This document shows positions 24,159-31,498 of a stretch of DNA of 64,000 bases, piece by piece. Within the stretch, counting starts at the first letter, position 1. Every line of letters begins with the position of its first letter. The notes beneath the pieces are model-generated. The model was given only the letters and a program-made list of their open reading frames with translations, was not told the origin of the DNA and searched no databases. The DNA is from Couchioplanes caeruleus. GTDB taxonomy: Bacteria; Actinomycetota; Actinomycetes; Mycobacteriales; Micromonosporaceae. The stretch spans positions 813,501 through 877,500 of the forward strand of contig NZ_CP092183.1 in NCBI RefSeq assembly GCF_023499255.1, written 5' to 3'. A program made the position numbers and the translations under genes.

Positions 24159-26093
24159 TCACAGCAACGTCAGCTGCTGCGAGACCGGTTCGTCGACGGT
24201 CTGCGTCGCCGGAACGCTCCGAGCCTCGCCCGGCCTCGCCCGGTGCAGCCCGTGCCGGCGCGCCGCCAGCCGTACCCGTGCAGTGATCTCGTTCTGGAAG
24301 GACTGTGGCAGGTAGGAGCCGCCTCGATACAACTCCCGATACCGCGGCGCCAACGCCGGGTGCTCGCGGGTCAGCCAGGACGCGTACCACTCGCGGGCGC
24401 CGGGGCGCAGGTGCAGCGCCAGGGGCGTCACACTCGTCGCGCCGGATGCGGCGATCGCGGCGACGGTCTCGTCGATGGACTCGTCCGTGTCGGTCAGGCC
24501 CGGCAGGATCGGAGCCATCAGCACGCTGACCGCGAACCCCGCGTCCGTCAGCCGGCGTACGGCGTCCAGGCGGCGGCGCGGGCTCGGCGTGCCCGGCTCG
24601 ACCGCGCGCCACATGTTCTCGTCCACGAAGCCCACGGAGACCGACAGGCCGACCCGGGTGACGGATGCCGCCTGTTCGAGCAGCTTCAGGTCGCGCAGGA
24701 TCAGCGTTCCCTTGGTCAGGATGGAGAACGGGTTGGCGAAGTCGCGCAGCGCCGCCAGGATCTGGGGCATCAGCCGGTAGCGGCCCTCGGCCCGCTGGTA
24801 GACGTCCACGTTGGTGCCCATGGCGACGTGGTCGCCGGTCCACCGGGGCGCGGCCAGCTCCCGCCGGACCAGCTCGCCGGCGTTGACCTTGACGACCACC
24901 TTGGAGTCGAAGTCGTGCCCGGCGTCCATGTCGAGGTACGTGTGCGTGTTGCGGGCGAAGCAGTTGTGGCTGACCACCCCGTCGGCGATGAAGTCCCCGG
25001 TGCCGGTGGTGATGTCGTACAGCGGGAGGGTGAGGCCCAAGTCCTCGATGTCCGCGACGGTGAGCTGGGCATCGCTGCGCACCCCGATGCCGGCGGCGTC
25101 GAGGGGCGCCTCGCTGACGCCGGTCAGGTGCCGGAACCGCAGCGCGGCCCACAGGTCCCGGGTGATCTCGACCGAGTGCGCGCCGCCGAGCTGGGGGTGC
25201 GGCGGCCGGCGGCTGGGCAGGCCGAGGTGCGTCAGTGCCTCCGTCACCCGGTCGAGGAAGCCGCGGTCACGGCTGGTGAAGATGACCGCCAGGCGGTCCG
25301 CCGACCCGATCGATCCGTACGCTCCCGCGAGGAAGCCGCGATACCAGCTGCCGGTCGGCATGTCCGGCCAGCGCAGCGCCTGGTCCATGGGCACGTCGTC
25401 GAGATAGGCGTCCGCCCTGATCCACGCATCGCCCTCACGGGGGCCGGACGACGGGGCTGCTCCGGAGTCGCCACGGACCAGCCCGCAGATGTAGCCGGCC
25501 TGGTAGTCCGGTGACTCCTTCGGCGGGTCAGCGAAGTGCCCGACGCCGGACATCCTGTCGCCGACGGCGAGGGCGGGCAGGTGCGGCTCGGCCGGGCTGA
25601 CGTGCCGCCAGCCGCGGTCGGTGAGGAACCGGTGGTCCCCGCTCGCCACGAGGCGGGTGCCGTCCGCCAGCGTCACGCGGTACGCCCGCTTCGATGTGGA
25701 CCAGTGGTCGAGCACGGTCGTCGTCACGTACCGCCGATGCGTGCCGGCCCCCATCGTGCCGAGCACCGCGTCGCCCACCTTGAGCTGCGACAGGGGCCGC
25801 GTCGAGCCGTTGGCGAGCAGGATCGGGGTGTCGCCGCTGAGGCAGTAGGAGCAGGCGTGCGAGCAGCCCCGGTAAGGATTGATGGTCCACTCGAACGGCA
25901 CGCGGGAGGCGCCGGGGACCCGGTTGATGATCGACTTGGCCCGGATCTCGTAGAACGTCATGCCCGCGAAGCCGGGGGTGTCGAACGTGCGGACGGTCGC
26001 CCCGGGCACCGCCAGCGGCAGGGGTGAGGCCGCTGGCGGTGCGTCCAGGAGCGAGTCGTCGTCGACCGGCGTCGACAGGTGTGACCATCGCAT
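24159..26093 (-). CDS. Rv2578c-family radical SAM protein with intein
   Basis: 644 aa precursor. The extein (residues 1-83 and 378-644, 350 aa after splicing) is a radical SAM protein. Its cluster motif CxxxCxxC is split: GCSHACSY at 76-83, then Cys378 of CFARNTHTYLD after the intein. Intein removal rebuilds C77-C81-C378, so the iron-sulfur site exists only after splicing. Downstream blocks (ILTKGTLILRDL, SVSVGFVDENMWRAVEPGTP, LMAPILPGLTDTDESI) match the SPL-like Rv2578c family. The ATG at 26093 is chosen because the conserved N-terminus begins there. A LexA-type box lies 10-25 bp upstream. The reaction is unknown. Confidence 0.9.
   Translation of the reverse strand: MRWSHLSTPVDDDSLLDAPPAASPLPLAVPGATVRTFDTPGFAGMTFYEIRAKSIINRVPGASRVPFEWTINPYRGCSHACSYCLSGDTPILLANGSTRPLSQLKVGDAVLGTMGAGTHRRYVTTTVLDHWSTSKRAYRVTLADGTRLVASGDHRFLTDRGWRHVSPAEPHLPALAVGDRMSGVGHFADPPKESPDYQAGYICGLVRGDSGAAPSSGPREGDAWIRADAYLDDVPMDQALRWPDMPTGSWYRGFLAGAYGSIGSADRLAVIFTSRDRGFLDRVTEALTHLGLPSRRPPHPQLGGAHSVEITRDLWAALRFRHLTGVSEAPLDAAGIGVRSDAQLTVADIEDLGLTLPLYDITTGTGDFIADGVVSHNCFARNTHTYLDMDAGHDFDSKVVVKVNAGELVRRELAAPRWTGDHVAMGTNVDVYQRAEGRYRLMPQILAALRDFANPFSILTKGTLILRDLKLLEQAASVTRVGLSVSVGFVDENMWRAVEPGTPSPRRRLDAVRRLTDAGFAVSVLMAPILPGLTDTDESIDETVAAIAASGATSVTPLALHLRPGAREWYASWLTREHPALAPRYRELYRGGSYLPQSFQNEITARVRLAARRHGLHRARPGEARSVPATQTVDEPVSQQLTLL
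24963..25844 (-). other. Intein with degenerate LAGLIDADG endonuclease
   Basis: 294 residues (84-377 of the precursor). Splicing blocks are intact: Cys84 in CLSGDTPILLANG (block A), GDHRFLTDRGW (block B, with His153), YDITTGTGDFIADGVVSHN (blocks F and G, His-Asn end) and the +1 Cys378. Between them are two DOD-endonuclease motifs: GYICGLVRGDS (199-210, Asp kept) and GFLAGAYGSIGS (252-263). The second lacks the usual acidic residue. Splicing is predicted active and homing activity probably lost. Confidence 0.9.
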
Positions 26094-26102
26094 GGCGAAG
26101 AT

Positions 26103-26118
26103 TCGAACACATGTACGA
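26103..26118. promoter_or_regulatory. LexA/SOS-box-like site
   Basis: TCGAAC-ACAT-GTACGA differs by one base from the actinobacterial SOS box TCGAAC-N4-GTTCGA. It lies directly upstream of the radical SAM gene. Two further TCGAAC half-sites follow around 26132-26145. Confidence 0.6.
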
Positions 26119-26203
26119 GGGCGCTGTCCACTCGAACCCTCGAACGGGCAGGGCCGGCCCGCGAGTCGCCTCAAGGCCTCCGAAAAGGTCCCGGCACGCA
26201 GAA

Positions 26204-26231
26204 GCGCCGCAGACCCGGAGGTCCGCGGCGC
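26204..26231 (-). terminator. Hairpin terminator of thioredoxin gene
   Basis: A 12-bp stem with one mismatch (26204-26215 with 26220-26231) and a CGGA loop, 17 bp past the thioredoxin stop. Confidence 0.6.
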
Positions 26232-26247
26232 CGTGCCGAGCTGATGG

Positions 26248-26610
26248 TCAGTGGTTGTGCGCGGCGAGCTGCTTGCGCACGTCGTCCATGTCGAGCTTCT
26301 CGACCTGGTCGATCAGAGACTCGAGCGCCGATTCGGGGAGGGCGCCCGGCTGCGAGAAGACGATGACGCCGTCCCGCACTGCCATGATCGTCGGGATGGA
26401 ACGGATGTCGAACTTCGCGGCGAGCTCCTGCTGGGCCTCGGTGTCGACCTTGCCGAAGGTGATGTCCGGGTGCTTCTCCGACGAGCGCTCGTACGTCGGG
26501 GCGAAGCGCACGCACGGGCCGCACCAGCTGGCCCAGAAGTCGACCAGCACGATGCCGTCCTTGCCGGTCACCTCATCGAAATTCTCTGTGGTCAGCGCAA
26601 CGGTCGCCAT
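26248..26610 (-). CDS. Thioredoxin
   Basis: 120 aa. Classical fold with VDFWASWCGPCVRFAP (redox CGPC, about residues 31-34), FGKVDTEAQQELAAKF, cis-Pro in IRSIPTIM, and a C-terminal helix. A cytosolic disulfide reductant. It ends with a short extra helix and histidines (RKQLAAHNH) beyond the minimal domain. The ATG at 26610 has GGAGAG a few bases upstream. It is monocistronic, followed by a hairpin terminator. Confidence 0.93.
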   Translation of the reverse strand: MATVALTTENFDEVTGKDGIVLVDFWASWCGPCVRFAPTYERSSEKHPDITFGKVDTEAQQELAAKFDIRSIPTIMAVRDGVIVFSQPGALPESALESLIDQVEKLDMDDVRKQLAAHNH

Positions 26611-26761
26611 GATCTCTCCGTCCACGGGATTGGGGCTACGTGGCTTTCAACCGATCCTGCACCTCGTCAATTCCCTGCCCACCGCCGGTGACACGTGGCC
26701 TGCGGCACGATTCGCGACCCACCCGGACGCGTCGAGGCAACTCATCGTAACCGACGGTATG

Positions 26762-26773
26762 GAGAGCGCTCTC
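26762..26773. promoter_or_regulatory. 12-bp palindrome, LacI-family operator-like
   Basis: GAGAGCGCTCTC, perfect palindrome with a central CG, resembling CebR-type sites (TGGGAGCGCTCCCA). Confidence 0.35.
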
Positions 26774-26888
26774 ACTTGTTACGAGATGATCTGCGTCCTT
26801 TTTGCACCGTCTCGACCCGGCTCGTGGCACTTGACGCGCCGCGATACCGACAAGGGCGCCGATAACAAAAACTGGTAACAAAGTTAAA

Positions 26889-26904
26889 TGTGACCTGTGT
26901 CACT
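26889..26904. promoter_or_regulatory. CRP-like binding site
   Basis: TGTGACCTGTGTCACT fits the CRP consensus TGTGA-N6-TCACA with one end mismatch, within AT-rich DNA. Confidence 0.45.
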
Positions 26905-27010
26905 TTTGGATTTCCTGTACATGGATACGCAGGGTGAGGCAGACTCGTCCCCAACAGAGCGTGGGCGGCGGGTGCCGGGGAGGGCCCCGCCGCTCATTGC
27001 GTCTCCTCCC

Positions 27011-27022
27011 CGGAGCGCTCCG
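27011..27022. promoter_or_regulatory. Second LacI-like palindrome
   Basis: CGGAGCGCTCCG, perfect palindrome sharing the GGAGCGCTCC core of CebR-type operators, 249 bp from the first palindrome. Confidence 0.3.
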
Positions 27023-27295
27023 AGACCGTGAATCCGCCGGTCGGAGCGGGATTCCCGAGCCGGCGTCGCGACTTCGCGCGGCCGTCTCGGGCCGGGAGGG
27101 GCACCCCGGACCGATTTCCTGCCGGCCGGGATGCCTGCCCCTCCATCAGCAACGACTTCCGCGACGTGTTATTAGCCGGCCCAGCGCGCAGCCCCGTAAG
27201 CACGTGCGCTTGCTCCGCTTCCCGGCGCGGCCGGCGGCGGCACTCACCCGGCCCGCCGGATGGAACCGGCCGCCACCCGGATAGCGTGCTGCGCC

Positions 27296-27943
27296 ATGGT
27301 GGCCGATGAGGTTGCGGCTGACAGCGAGCCGCTGGTGGAAGTGGGCGTCGGCCCGTGGGAAGGCCCCTGGCCCGACGACGACCGCTACGACCCCGAGCTC
27401 CTGGAGAACGGCGATCGCCGCAATGTCGTCGACCGCTACCGCTACTGGCGGCGCGAGGCCGTGGTGGCCGACCTGGACCGGCGGCGGCATCCGTTCCACG
27501 TCGCCATCGAGAACTGGCAGCACGACTTCAACATCGGGACCGTCGTCCGTAACGCCAACGCGTTCCTCGCCGCCGAGGTGCACATCGTCGGGCTGCGGCG
27601 GTGGAACCGTCGCGGAGCCATGGTCACCGACCGGTACCAGCACGTGCGGCACCATCCGAGCGTCGAGGCGTTCGCTGCGTGGGCCGCGGAGGCGGGACTG
27701 CCGGTCGTCGGGATCGACAATCTGCCCGGATCGCGGCCGATGGAGAGCGTCACGCTGCCGCGTGAGTGCGTCCTGATCTTCGGCCAGGAGGGACCCGGGC
27801 TCTCCGATGCGGCGCGCGCTGCGTGCAGCGAGCTCTTCTCAATTGCCCAGTACGGGTCCACGCGCTCGATCAATGCCGGCGTGGCGAGCGGCATCGCGAT
27901 GCATTCCTGGGTACGCGCCCATGCCGGCCCGCCTCCGGGCTGA
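27296..27943 (+). CDS. TrmH/SpoU-family RNA methyltransferase
   Basis: 215 aa. SPOUT motifs are clear: motif 1 NIGTVVRNANAF (about residues 82-93), motif 2 CVLIFGQEGPGLS and motif 3 STRSINAGVASGIAMHSW, which form the trefoil knot that binds SAM. It 2'-O-methylates ribose in tRNA or rRNA; the exact nucleotide cannot be told. The acidic N-terminus (about 60 aa) is longer than the minimal TrmH. A TAGCGT box lies 8 nt before the ATG, so it may be leaderless. Confidence 0.9.
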   Translation: MVADEVAADSEPLVEVGVGPWEGPWPDDDRYDPELLENGDRRNVVDRYRYWRREAVVADLDRRRHPFHVAIENWQHDFNIGTVVRNANAFLAAEVHIVGLRRWNRRGAMVTDRYQHVRHHPSVEAFAAWAAEAGLPVVGIDNLPGSRPMESVTLPRECVLIFGQEGPGLSDAARAACSELFSIAQYGSTRSINAGVASGIAMHSWVRAHAGPPPG

Positions 27944-28038
27944 CGCGCGGCTCCGGTGCAGCGTGGCGGCCGTTCTCCATCCGTTCGGGTTCCGCCGATC
28001 CGCTTGACGGGGGCCTCCGGGCCAAGCACCTTAAGGGG

Positions 28039-28713
28039 GTGGGTGTCACCGTAAGCTGCCCCCGTTGTGCTGGTCAGGTCCGTCCTCCGGACCTGATGCA
28101 CAGCGCTTGGCGCTGCAACGACTGTGGTGACGTCCATCCGTTCCACGTCGCCCAGCACATCGGTCCGGAGATTGTCGACAGCGTGCTGCGCCAGGCGGCC
28201 CCGGGCCCCGAGCGCATGCCCCTGTGGTGCCCGTGGCCGCTGCCGCCGGGGTGGATGGTCACCGGCGTCGGGTGGGCGGGTGACGACCGTTCCGGCGTAC
28301 GCGCGACCGCCCTGTCCTGCACGGGGCCGGACCCGCTCGGCGGTGGTCCCGCGGACCTGGTGCTGATCGCCGAGCAGCCGGGCGTCGGCCTCGGCACGCG
28401 CTTCGCCGGGATTCCGGGCATCGATCCCGGCTATCTGATCGCCGAGGCGCTGGGTGACGGCGGTGGCCGGCGTGGACCGCACGCGAAGATCAAGGCCGGC
28501 GGGCATCCGACTCCATTGTGGTGCGTCAAGTCCCCGGAAGACCGAAGCGCCTATGTGAGTGAAGCCCGAGGAATGTGGCTCTATGCGGTAGCGTGGCCCG
28601 CAAGCGCGGGCTACTTCCTCGCCGAGCATGTCGTGCTGCACGACCTGACCGACGGGGTGCCGCCCGAGCTCGTGTACGGAGCGCCGTCGCCGTATCTGCA
28701 CGGCCGGGTCTGA
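28039..28713 (+). CDS. DUF6758 family protein with zinc ribbon
   Basis: 224 aa from a GTG at 28039. The N-terminus has two CxxC pairs (CPRC and CNDC, about residues 7-10 and 26-29) forming a zinc ribbon, then MPLWCPWPLPPGWMVTGVGWAGD and ADLVLIAEQPGVGLG, typical of this actinobacterial family. The C-terminus is alpha/beta with WLYAVAWPASAGYFLAEHV. No membrane segment; function unknown. The start is uncertain because the G-rich stretch (28033-28040) overlaps the start codon rather than preceding it. Confidence 0.8.
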   Translation: MGVTVSCPRCAGQVRPPDLMHSAWRCNDCGDVHPFHVAQHIGPEIVDSVLRQAAPGPERMPLWCPWPLPPGWMVTGVGWAGDDRSGVRATALSCTGPDPLGGGPADLVLIAEQPGVGLGTRFAGIPGIDPGYLIAEALGDGGGRRGPHAKIKAGGHPTPLWCVKSPEDRSAYVSEARGMWLYAVAWPASAGYFLAEHVVLHDLTDGVPPELVYGAPSPYLHGRV

Positions 28714-28762
28714 CCAAGGCCCGGTGACCTGCAGGGACGGTTTGGGCTTTCCGAGCACTATG

Positions 28763-28791
28763 TTCACAGAGCGCAGTCTTACTGATACCGT
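28763..28791 (+). promoter_or_regulatory. Sigma-70-type promoter
   Basis: -35 TTCACA (28763-28768), 17-bp spacer, -10 TACCGT (28786-28791), about 50 bp before the small membrane protein gene, which has its own GGAGGAG. Confidence 0.55.
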
Positions 28792-28841
28792 GAGTGTTGC
28801 TGCGGCGTCGACCGTACCCGCAACGGAGGAGCAGGCCCGCC

Positions 28842-29000
28842 ATGATCAAGAAGGTTCTCACCTGGCTTGGCATCGCATTCTTGATCTTCTTCATTGCGTT
28901 CAACCCGAACTCGGCCGCGGCGGTCTTCGCGTCGCTCGGCGACACCATCGGCGACATCGCCCGTGGTTTCGGAACCTTCTTCACCCAACTCGTCGCTTAA
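28842..29000 (+). CDS. Small single-helix membrane protein
   Basis: 52 aa. Basic start (MIKK), one membrane helix (about residues 6-22, FLIFFIAFNP), then an amphipathic SLGDTIGDIARGFGTFFTQ. The ATG at 28842 is set by GGAGGA at 28825-28830 and a good promoter upstream. The following PH-domain gene starts 9 bp later, so the two are co-transcribed and the small protein may be a partner of that membrane protein. Family function unknown. Confidence 0.75.
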   Translation: MIKKVLTWLGIAFLIFFIAFNPNSAAAVFASLGDTIGDIARGFGTFFTQLVA

Positions 29001-29009
29001 CATCGGCGC

Positions 29010-29888
29010 ATGGGTCCTGGTGAGCCGCGGCAACCTGATGAGGAGGGTGCGCGTCGCCCTCAGGACGACGACGACACCTTCGGCTACAACGATCCGGCGT
29101 TCCGGGCCGCGGACGGCCCCGAGTACGCCCGCGGAACGGCCTCTGCGGACGGTCCTGAGTATTCGTCCGGACCCGCGTATGCGACGAGCGCCGGCTACGC
29201 CGACGACTACGAGACGCGCGAGCAGGAGCGCTACCGCGACCCCGGCGAGTACGACCCCCCGGTCTTCACCGAGGAGGAGCTCCAGGGGCTGGGCGGCGAC
29301 GGCGGGGGTGTCCCGGGTGGACCGCGCCGCGTCCTGCCGCTCGAGGACGAGCCGACCACACTGGTCTCCCGCTACCTCTTCCCGACCGAGCGCTACCGCG
29401 GGGAGTGGAAGCGGCACTGGATCCACCTGTCCATGCCGCTGCTCGTCGGTGTCGGCGCGACCCTGCTGCTGGGATACCTCGCCGGCTTCCTGACCCGGCA
29501 GGACATCGACGGCCTGGTCACCGCGGCCGTCCTGATCTGGCTCGGCGTGATGGGCTGGGTCGGGTGGAAGGTCGCGGACTGGTATTTCGACCGCTTCATC
29601 CTGACCAACAAGCGGGTCATGGTCGTCAACGGCATCATCACCCGCAAGGTCGCCATGATGCCGCTGCTCCGGGTCACCGACATGAAGTACGAGCAGTCCG
29701 CTCTCGGCCGCATGCTGAGCTACGGCACGTTCGTCCTCGAGTCGGCCGGCCAGGACCAGGCGCTGCGTGAGGTCAAGCACCTGCCCAACCCCAACGAGCT
29801 GTACCTGCGCGTCGTCGAGGAGATGTACGAGCCGCAGGCCGTCGAGGCGCGGCTGGGCAAGGACGGTGACGCGGGCGACGACGCCTGA
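29010..29888 (+). CDS. Bacterial PH (bPH2/DUF304) domain membrane protein
   Basis: 292 aa. A long acidic, Tyr-rich disordered N-terminus (1 to about 105) precedes two membrane helices (about 139-160 and 167-188, LLVGVGATLLLGYLAGFL and LVTAAVLIWLGVMGWVGW). The bPH2 domain follows, with WYFDRFILTNKRVMVVNGIITRKVAMMPL, DMKYEQSALGRMLSYGTFVLESAGQ and REVKHLPNPNELY, the standard order for the family. Location cytoplasmic membrane; role unknown but conserved. Confidence 0.88.
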   Translation: MGPGEPRQPDEEGARRPQDDDDTFGYNDPAFRAADGPEYARGTASADGPEYSSGPAYATSAGYADDYETREQERYRDPGEYDPPVFTEEELQGLGGDGGGVPGGPRRVLPLEDEPTTLVSRYLFPTERYRGEWKRHWIHLSMPLLVGVGATLLLGYLAGFLTRQDIDGLVTAAVLIWLGVMGWVGWKVADWYFDRFILTNKRVMVVNGIITRKVAMMPLLRVTDMKYEQSALGRMLSYGTFVLESAGQDQALREVKHLPNPNELYLRVVEEMYEPQAVEARLGKDGDAGDDA

Positions 29889-29919
29889 CGTCATCAGGGG
29901 ATTCCGTGCGCGTACCCGG

Positions 29920-29925
29920 TAGCGT
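29920..29925 (+). promoter_or_regulatory. -10 box (TAGCGT) for leaderless PHP gene
   Basis: 6 nt before the GTG at 29932, with no SD. Confidence 0.5.
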
Positions 29926-29931
29926 CTCCGA

Positions 29932-30783
29932 GTGACCAGAATCGACCTGCACTGCCACTCGACCGCCAGCGACGGCACGCTGACCCCGGCGGAGTTGGTC
30001 CGAGCGGGAGCCGCCGCGGGTCTCGACGTCATGGCGATCACGGACCACGACACCACGGGCGGGTGGGCCGCCGCAGCGGCCGCGCGTCCGGAAGGGCTGA
30101 CCCTGGTGCGCGGCGCCGAGCTGTCCTGCCGCTGGTACGGGGTCGAACCGGCGATCCCGCTGCACCTGCTGGCGTACCTGTTCGACCCGGAGGAGCCGCA
30201 GCTCGCGGCCGACCTGGCGCGGCTGCGCGCCGACCGGGAGCAGCGCGCCGAGAAGATCGTCGAGCTGCTCCGCGCGGACGGTGTCGACATCAGCTGGCCC
30301 GAGGTCAGCGGCTATGCGGCCGGCGGTTCGGTGGGGCGCCCGCATATCGCCCAGGCCCTGATCCGAGCCGGTCTGGTGCGCACGACCAGCGAGGCGTTCG
30401 CCTCCCGATGGCTGGGCGCGCGGTACTTCGTACCCAAGGCAGATCTTGATGTCTTCGAAGCCGTGCGGGCGGTGCGAGCAGCGGGCGGGGTGGCCGTGTT
30501 CGCCCATCCCAACGCGACGGTCCGGGGTCGGATCGTCCCCGACAAGCTCATCGTGGAGCTCGCCGCGGCGGGCCTTTTCGGACTCGAGGCCGACCACGAG
30601 GACCACACGCCCGAGCAGCGGGCCCACGTCCGGTCGCTCGCCGAGGACCTCGGTCTGGTCGTCACCGGATCGTCGGATTTTCACGGTACGCACAAGACGG
30701 TCAGGCTGGGCGCCTTCACGACCGACCCCGCCGCGTACCGGGAAATCGTGACCGCCGCCACCGGAGTTCCCGTCCTGGGGTGA
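29932..30783 (+). CDS. PHP-domain metal-dependent phosphoesterase
   Basis: 283 aa. PHP motifs: DLHCHSTASDGTLTP (motif 1, residues 4-18), AITDHDTTGG (motif 2), GAELSC (motif 3), VFAHPNA and SSDFHG (motif 4). The layout matches the TrpH/YciV group, of which the E. coli member trims short RNA and 3',5'-nucleoside bisphosphates. That activity is a reasonable but unproven assignment here. Probably leaderless. Confidence 0.9.
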   Translation: MTRIDLHCHSTASDGTLTPAELVRAGAAAGLDVMAITDHDTTGGWAAAAAARPEGLTLVRGAELSCRWYGVEPAIPLHLLAYLFDPEEPQLAADLARLRADREQRAEKIVELLRADGVDISWPEVSGYAAGGSVGRPHIAQALIRAGLVRTTSEAFASRWLGARYFVPKADLDVFEAVRAVRAAGGVAVFAHPNATVRGRIVPDKLIVELAAAGLFGLEADHEDHTPEQRAHVRSLAEDLGLVVTGSSDFHGTHKTVRLGAFTTDPAAYREIVTAATGVPVLG

Positions 30784-30823
30784 CGGTCCTCGCAGTTCAG
30801 AGCGGGTGACCGGGCGCTGCGCC

Positions 30824-30829
30824 TAGGTT
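30824..30829 (+). promoter_or_regulatory. -10 box (TAGGTT) for leaderless marC-type gene
   Basis: 6 nt before the GTG at 30836; no SD visible. Confidence 0.5.
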
Positions 30830-30835
30830 GTTCGC

Positions 30836-31450
30836 GTGAATCTGAAGTTGTTCGGCGAGGTCTTCGTGACCCTCCTGGTGATCGTCGACCCGCCGGGCAT
30901 GGTGCCCGTCTTCCTCGCGCTGACCGGCACCCTGCCGGCCAAGCAGCGTCACCGCGCGGGGACGCAGGCGGTGCTGCTCGCGCTCGGCGTCATCGTCGTG
31001 TTCGCGGTGGCGGGCCAGACCCTGCTCGACTATCTGCACGTCCAGCTGCCGGCGCTGCAGGGCGCCGGTGGCCTGCTGCTGATCCTCGTCGCGTTGCAGC
31101 TGCTCACCGGCAAGACCGACGAGCCGTCCGAGCAGGGCGGCACCAGCAACGTGGCGCTGGTCCCGATCGGCACGCCGCTGCTCGCCGGGCCCGGCGCGAT
31201 CGTGGCGACGATGCTGTTCGTGCAGCGGGCGGACGGCGCGGTGGACTACACCGTGATCGGGCTCGCGATCCTCGGCGTCATGCTGACGGTGTGGGTGGTG
31301 CTGCGCTTCTCCGGCGGCATCGTCAAGCTGCTGCGGCCCGGCGGCATCGAGGTCCTCACCCGGATCGCCGGCCTCCTGCTCGCGGCCATCGCGGTCCAGC
31401 TCATCGCGGACGCGGTCGGCGCGTTCGTGAAGCTGTACGCCGCGACCTGA
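30836..31450 (+). CDS. MarC-family membrane protein
   Basis: 204 aa with six predicted membrane helices. Family elements: LVIVDPPGMVPVFLALT in the first helix pair and ALVPIGTPLLAGPGAI in the middle, the conserved Pro-Gly loop of MarC/UPF0056 proteins. The E. coli namesake is not a proven resistance protein, so transport function is unassigned. It is followed after 48 bp by the RecB-like nuclease gene. Confidence 0.9.
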   Translation: MNLKLFGEVFVTLLVIVDPPGMVPVFLALTGTLPAKQRHRAGTQAVLLALGVIVVFAVAGQTLLDYLHVQLPALQGAGGLLLILVALQLLTGKTDEPSEQGGTSNVALVPIGTPLLAGPGAIVATMLFVQRADGAVDYTVIGLAILGVMLTVWVVLRFSGGIVKLLRPGGIEVLTRIAGLLLAAIAVQLIADAVGAFVKLYAAT

Positions 31451-31498
31451 CCGGGTCGCCGGGAGGTTTTGTCACAGGGGCCTGGCAGGATTGTCCCT

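Larger units (their letters stand above)
26611..27295. other. Operator-rich gap with no recognisable gene
   Basis: 685 bp. By my count 26841-26920 has 36 G/C in 80 bases, far below the surroundings. It holds two 12-bp palindromes and a CRP-like site (listed separately), then GC-rich, fold-prone sequence to 27295. A 36-codon frame from ATG 26921 to 27031 exists but has no SD. It looks like a promoter region whose gene is missing, or an RNA leader. Confidence 0.4.

Noticed and set aside
26921..27031. A 36-codon ORF after the CRP-like site
   Set aside because: No SD or TAnnnT box at leaderless distance and Arg/Pro-rich composition like random GC-rich frames. Kept only as a possibility within the gap entry.
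26930..27290. c-di-AMP (ydaO-type) riboswitch
   Set aside because: I could not match the conserved core, and no cell-wall hydrolase gene follows. A covariance-model scan would decide.
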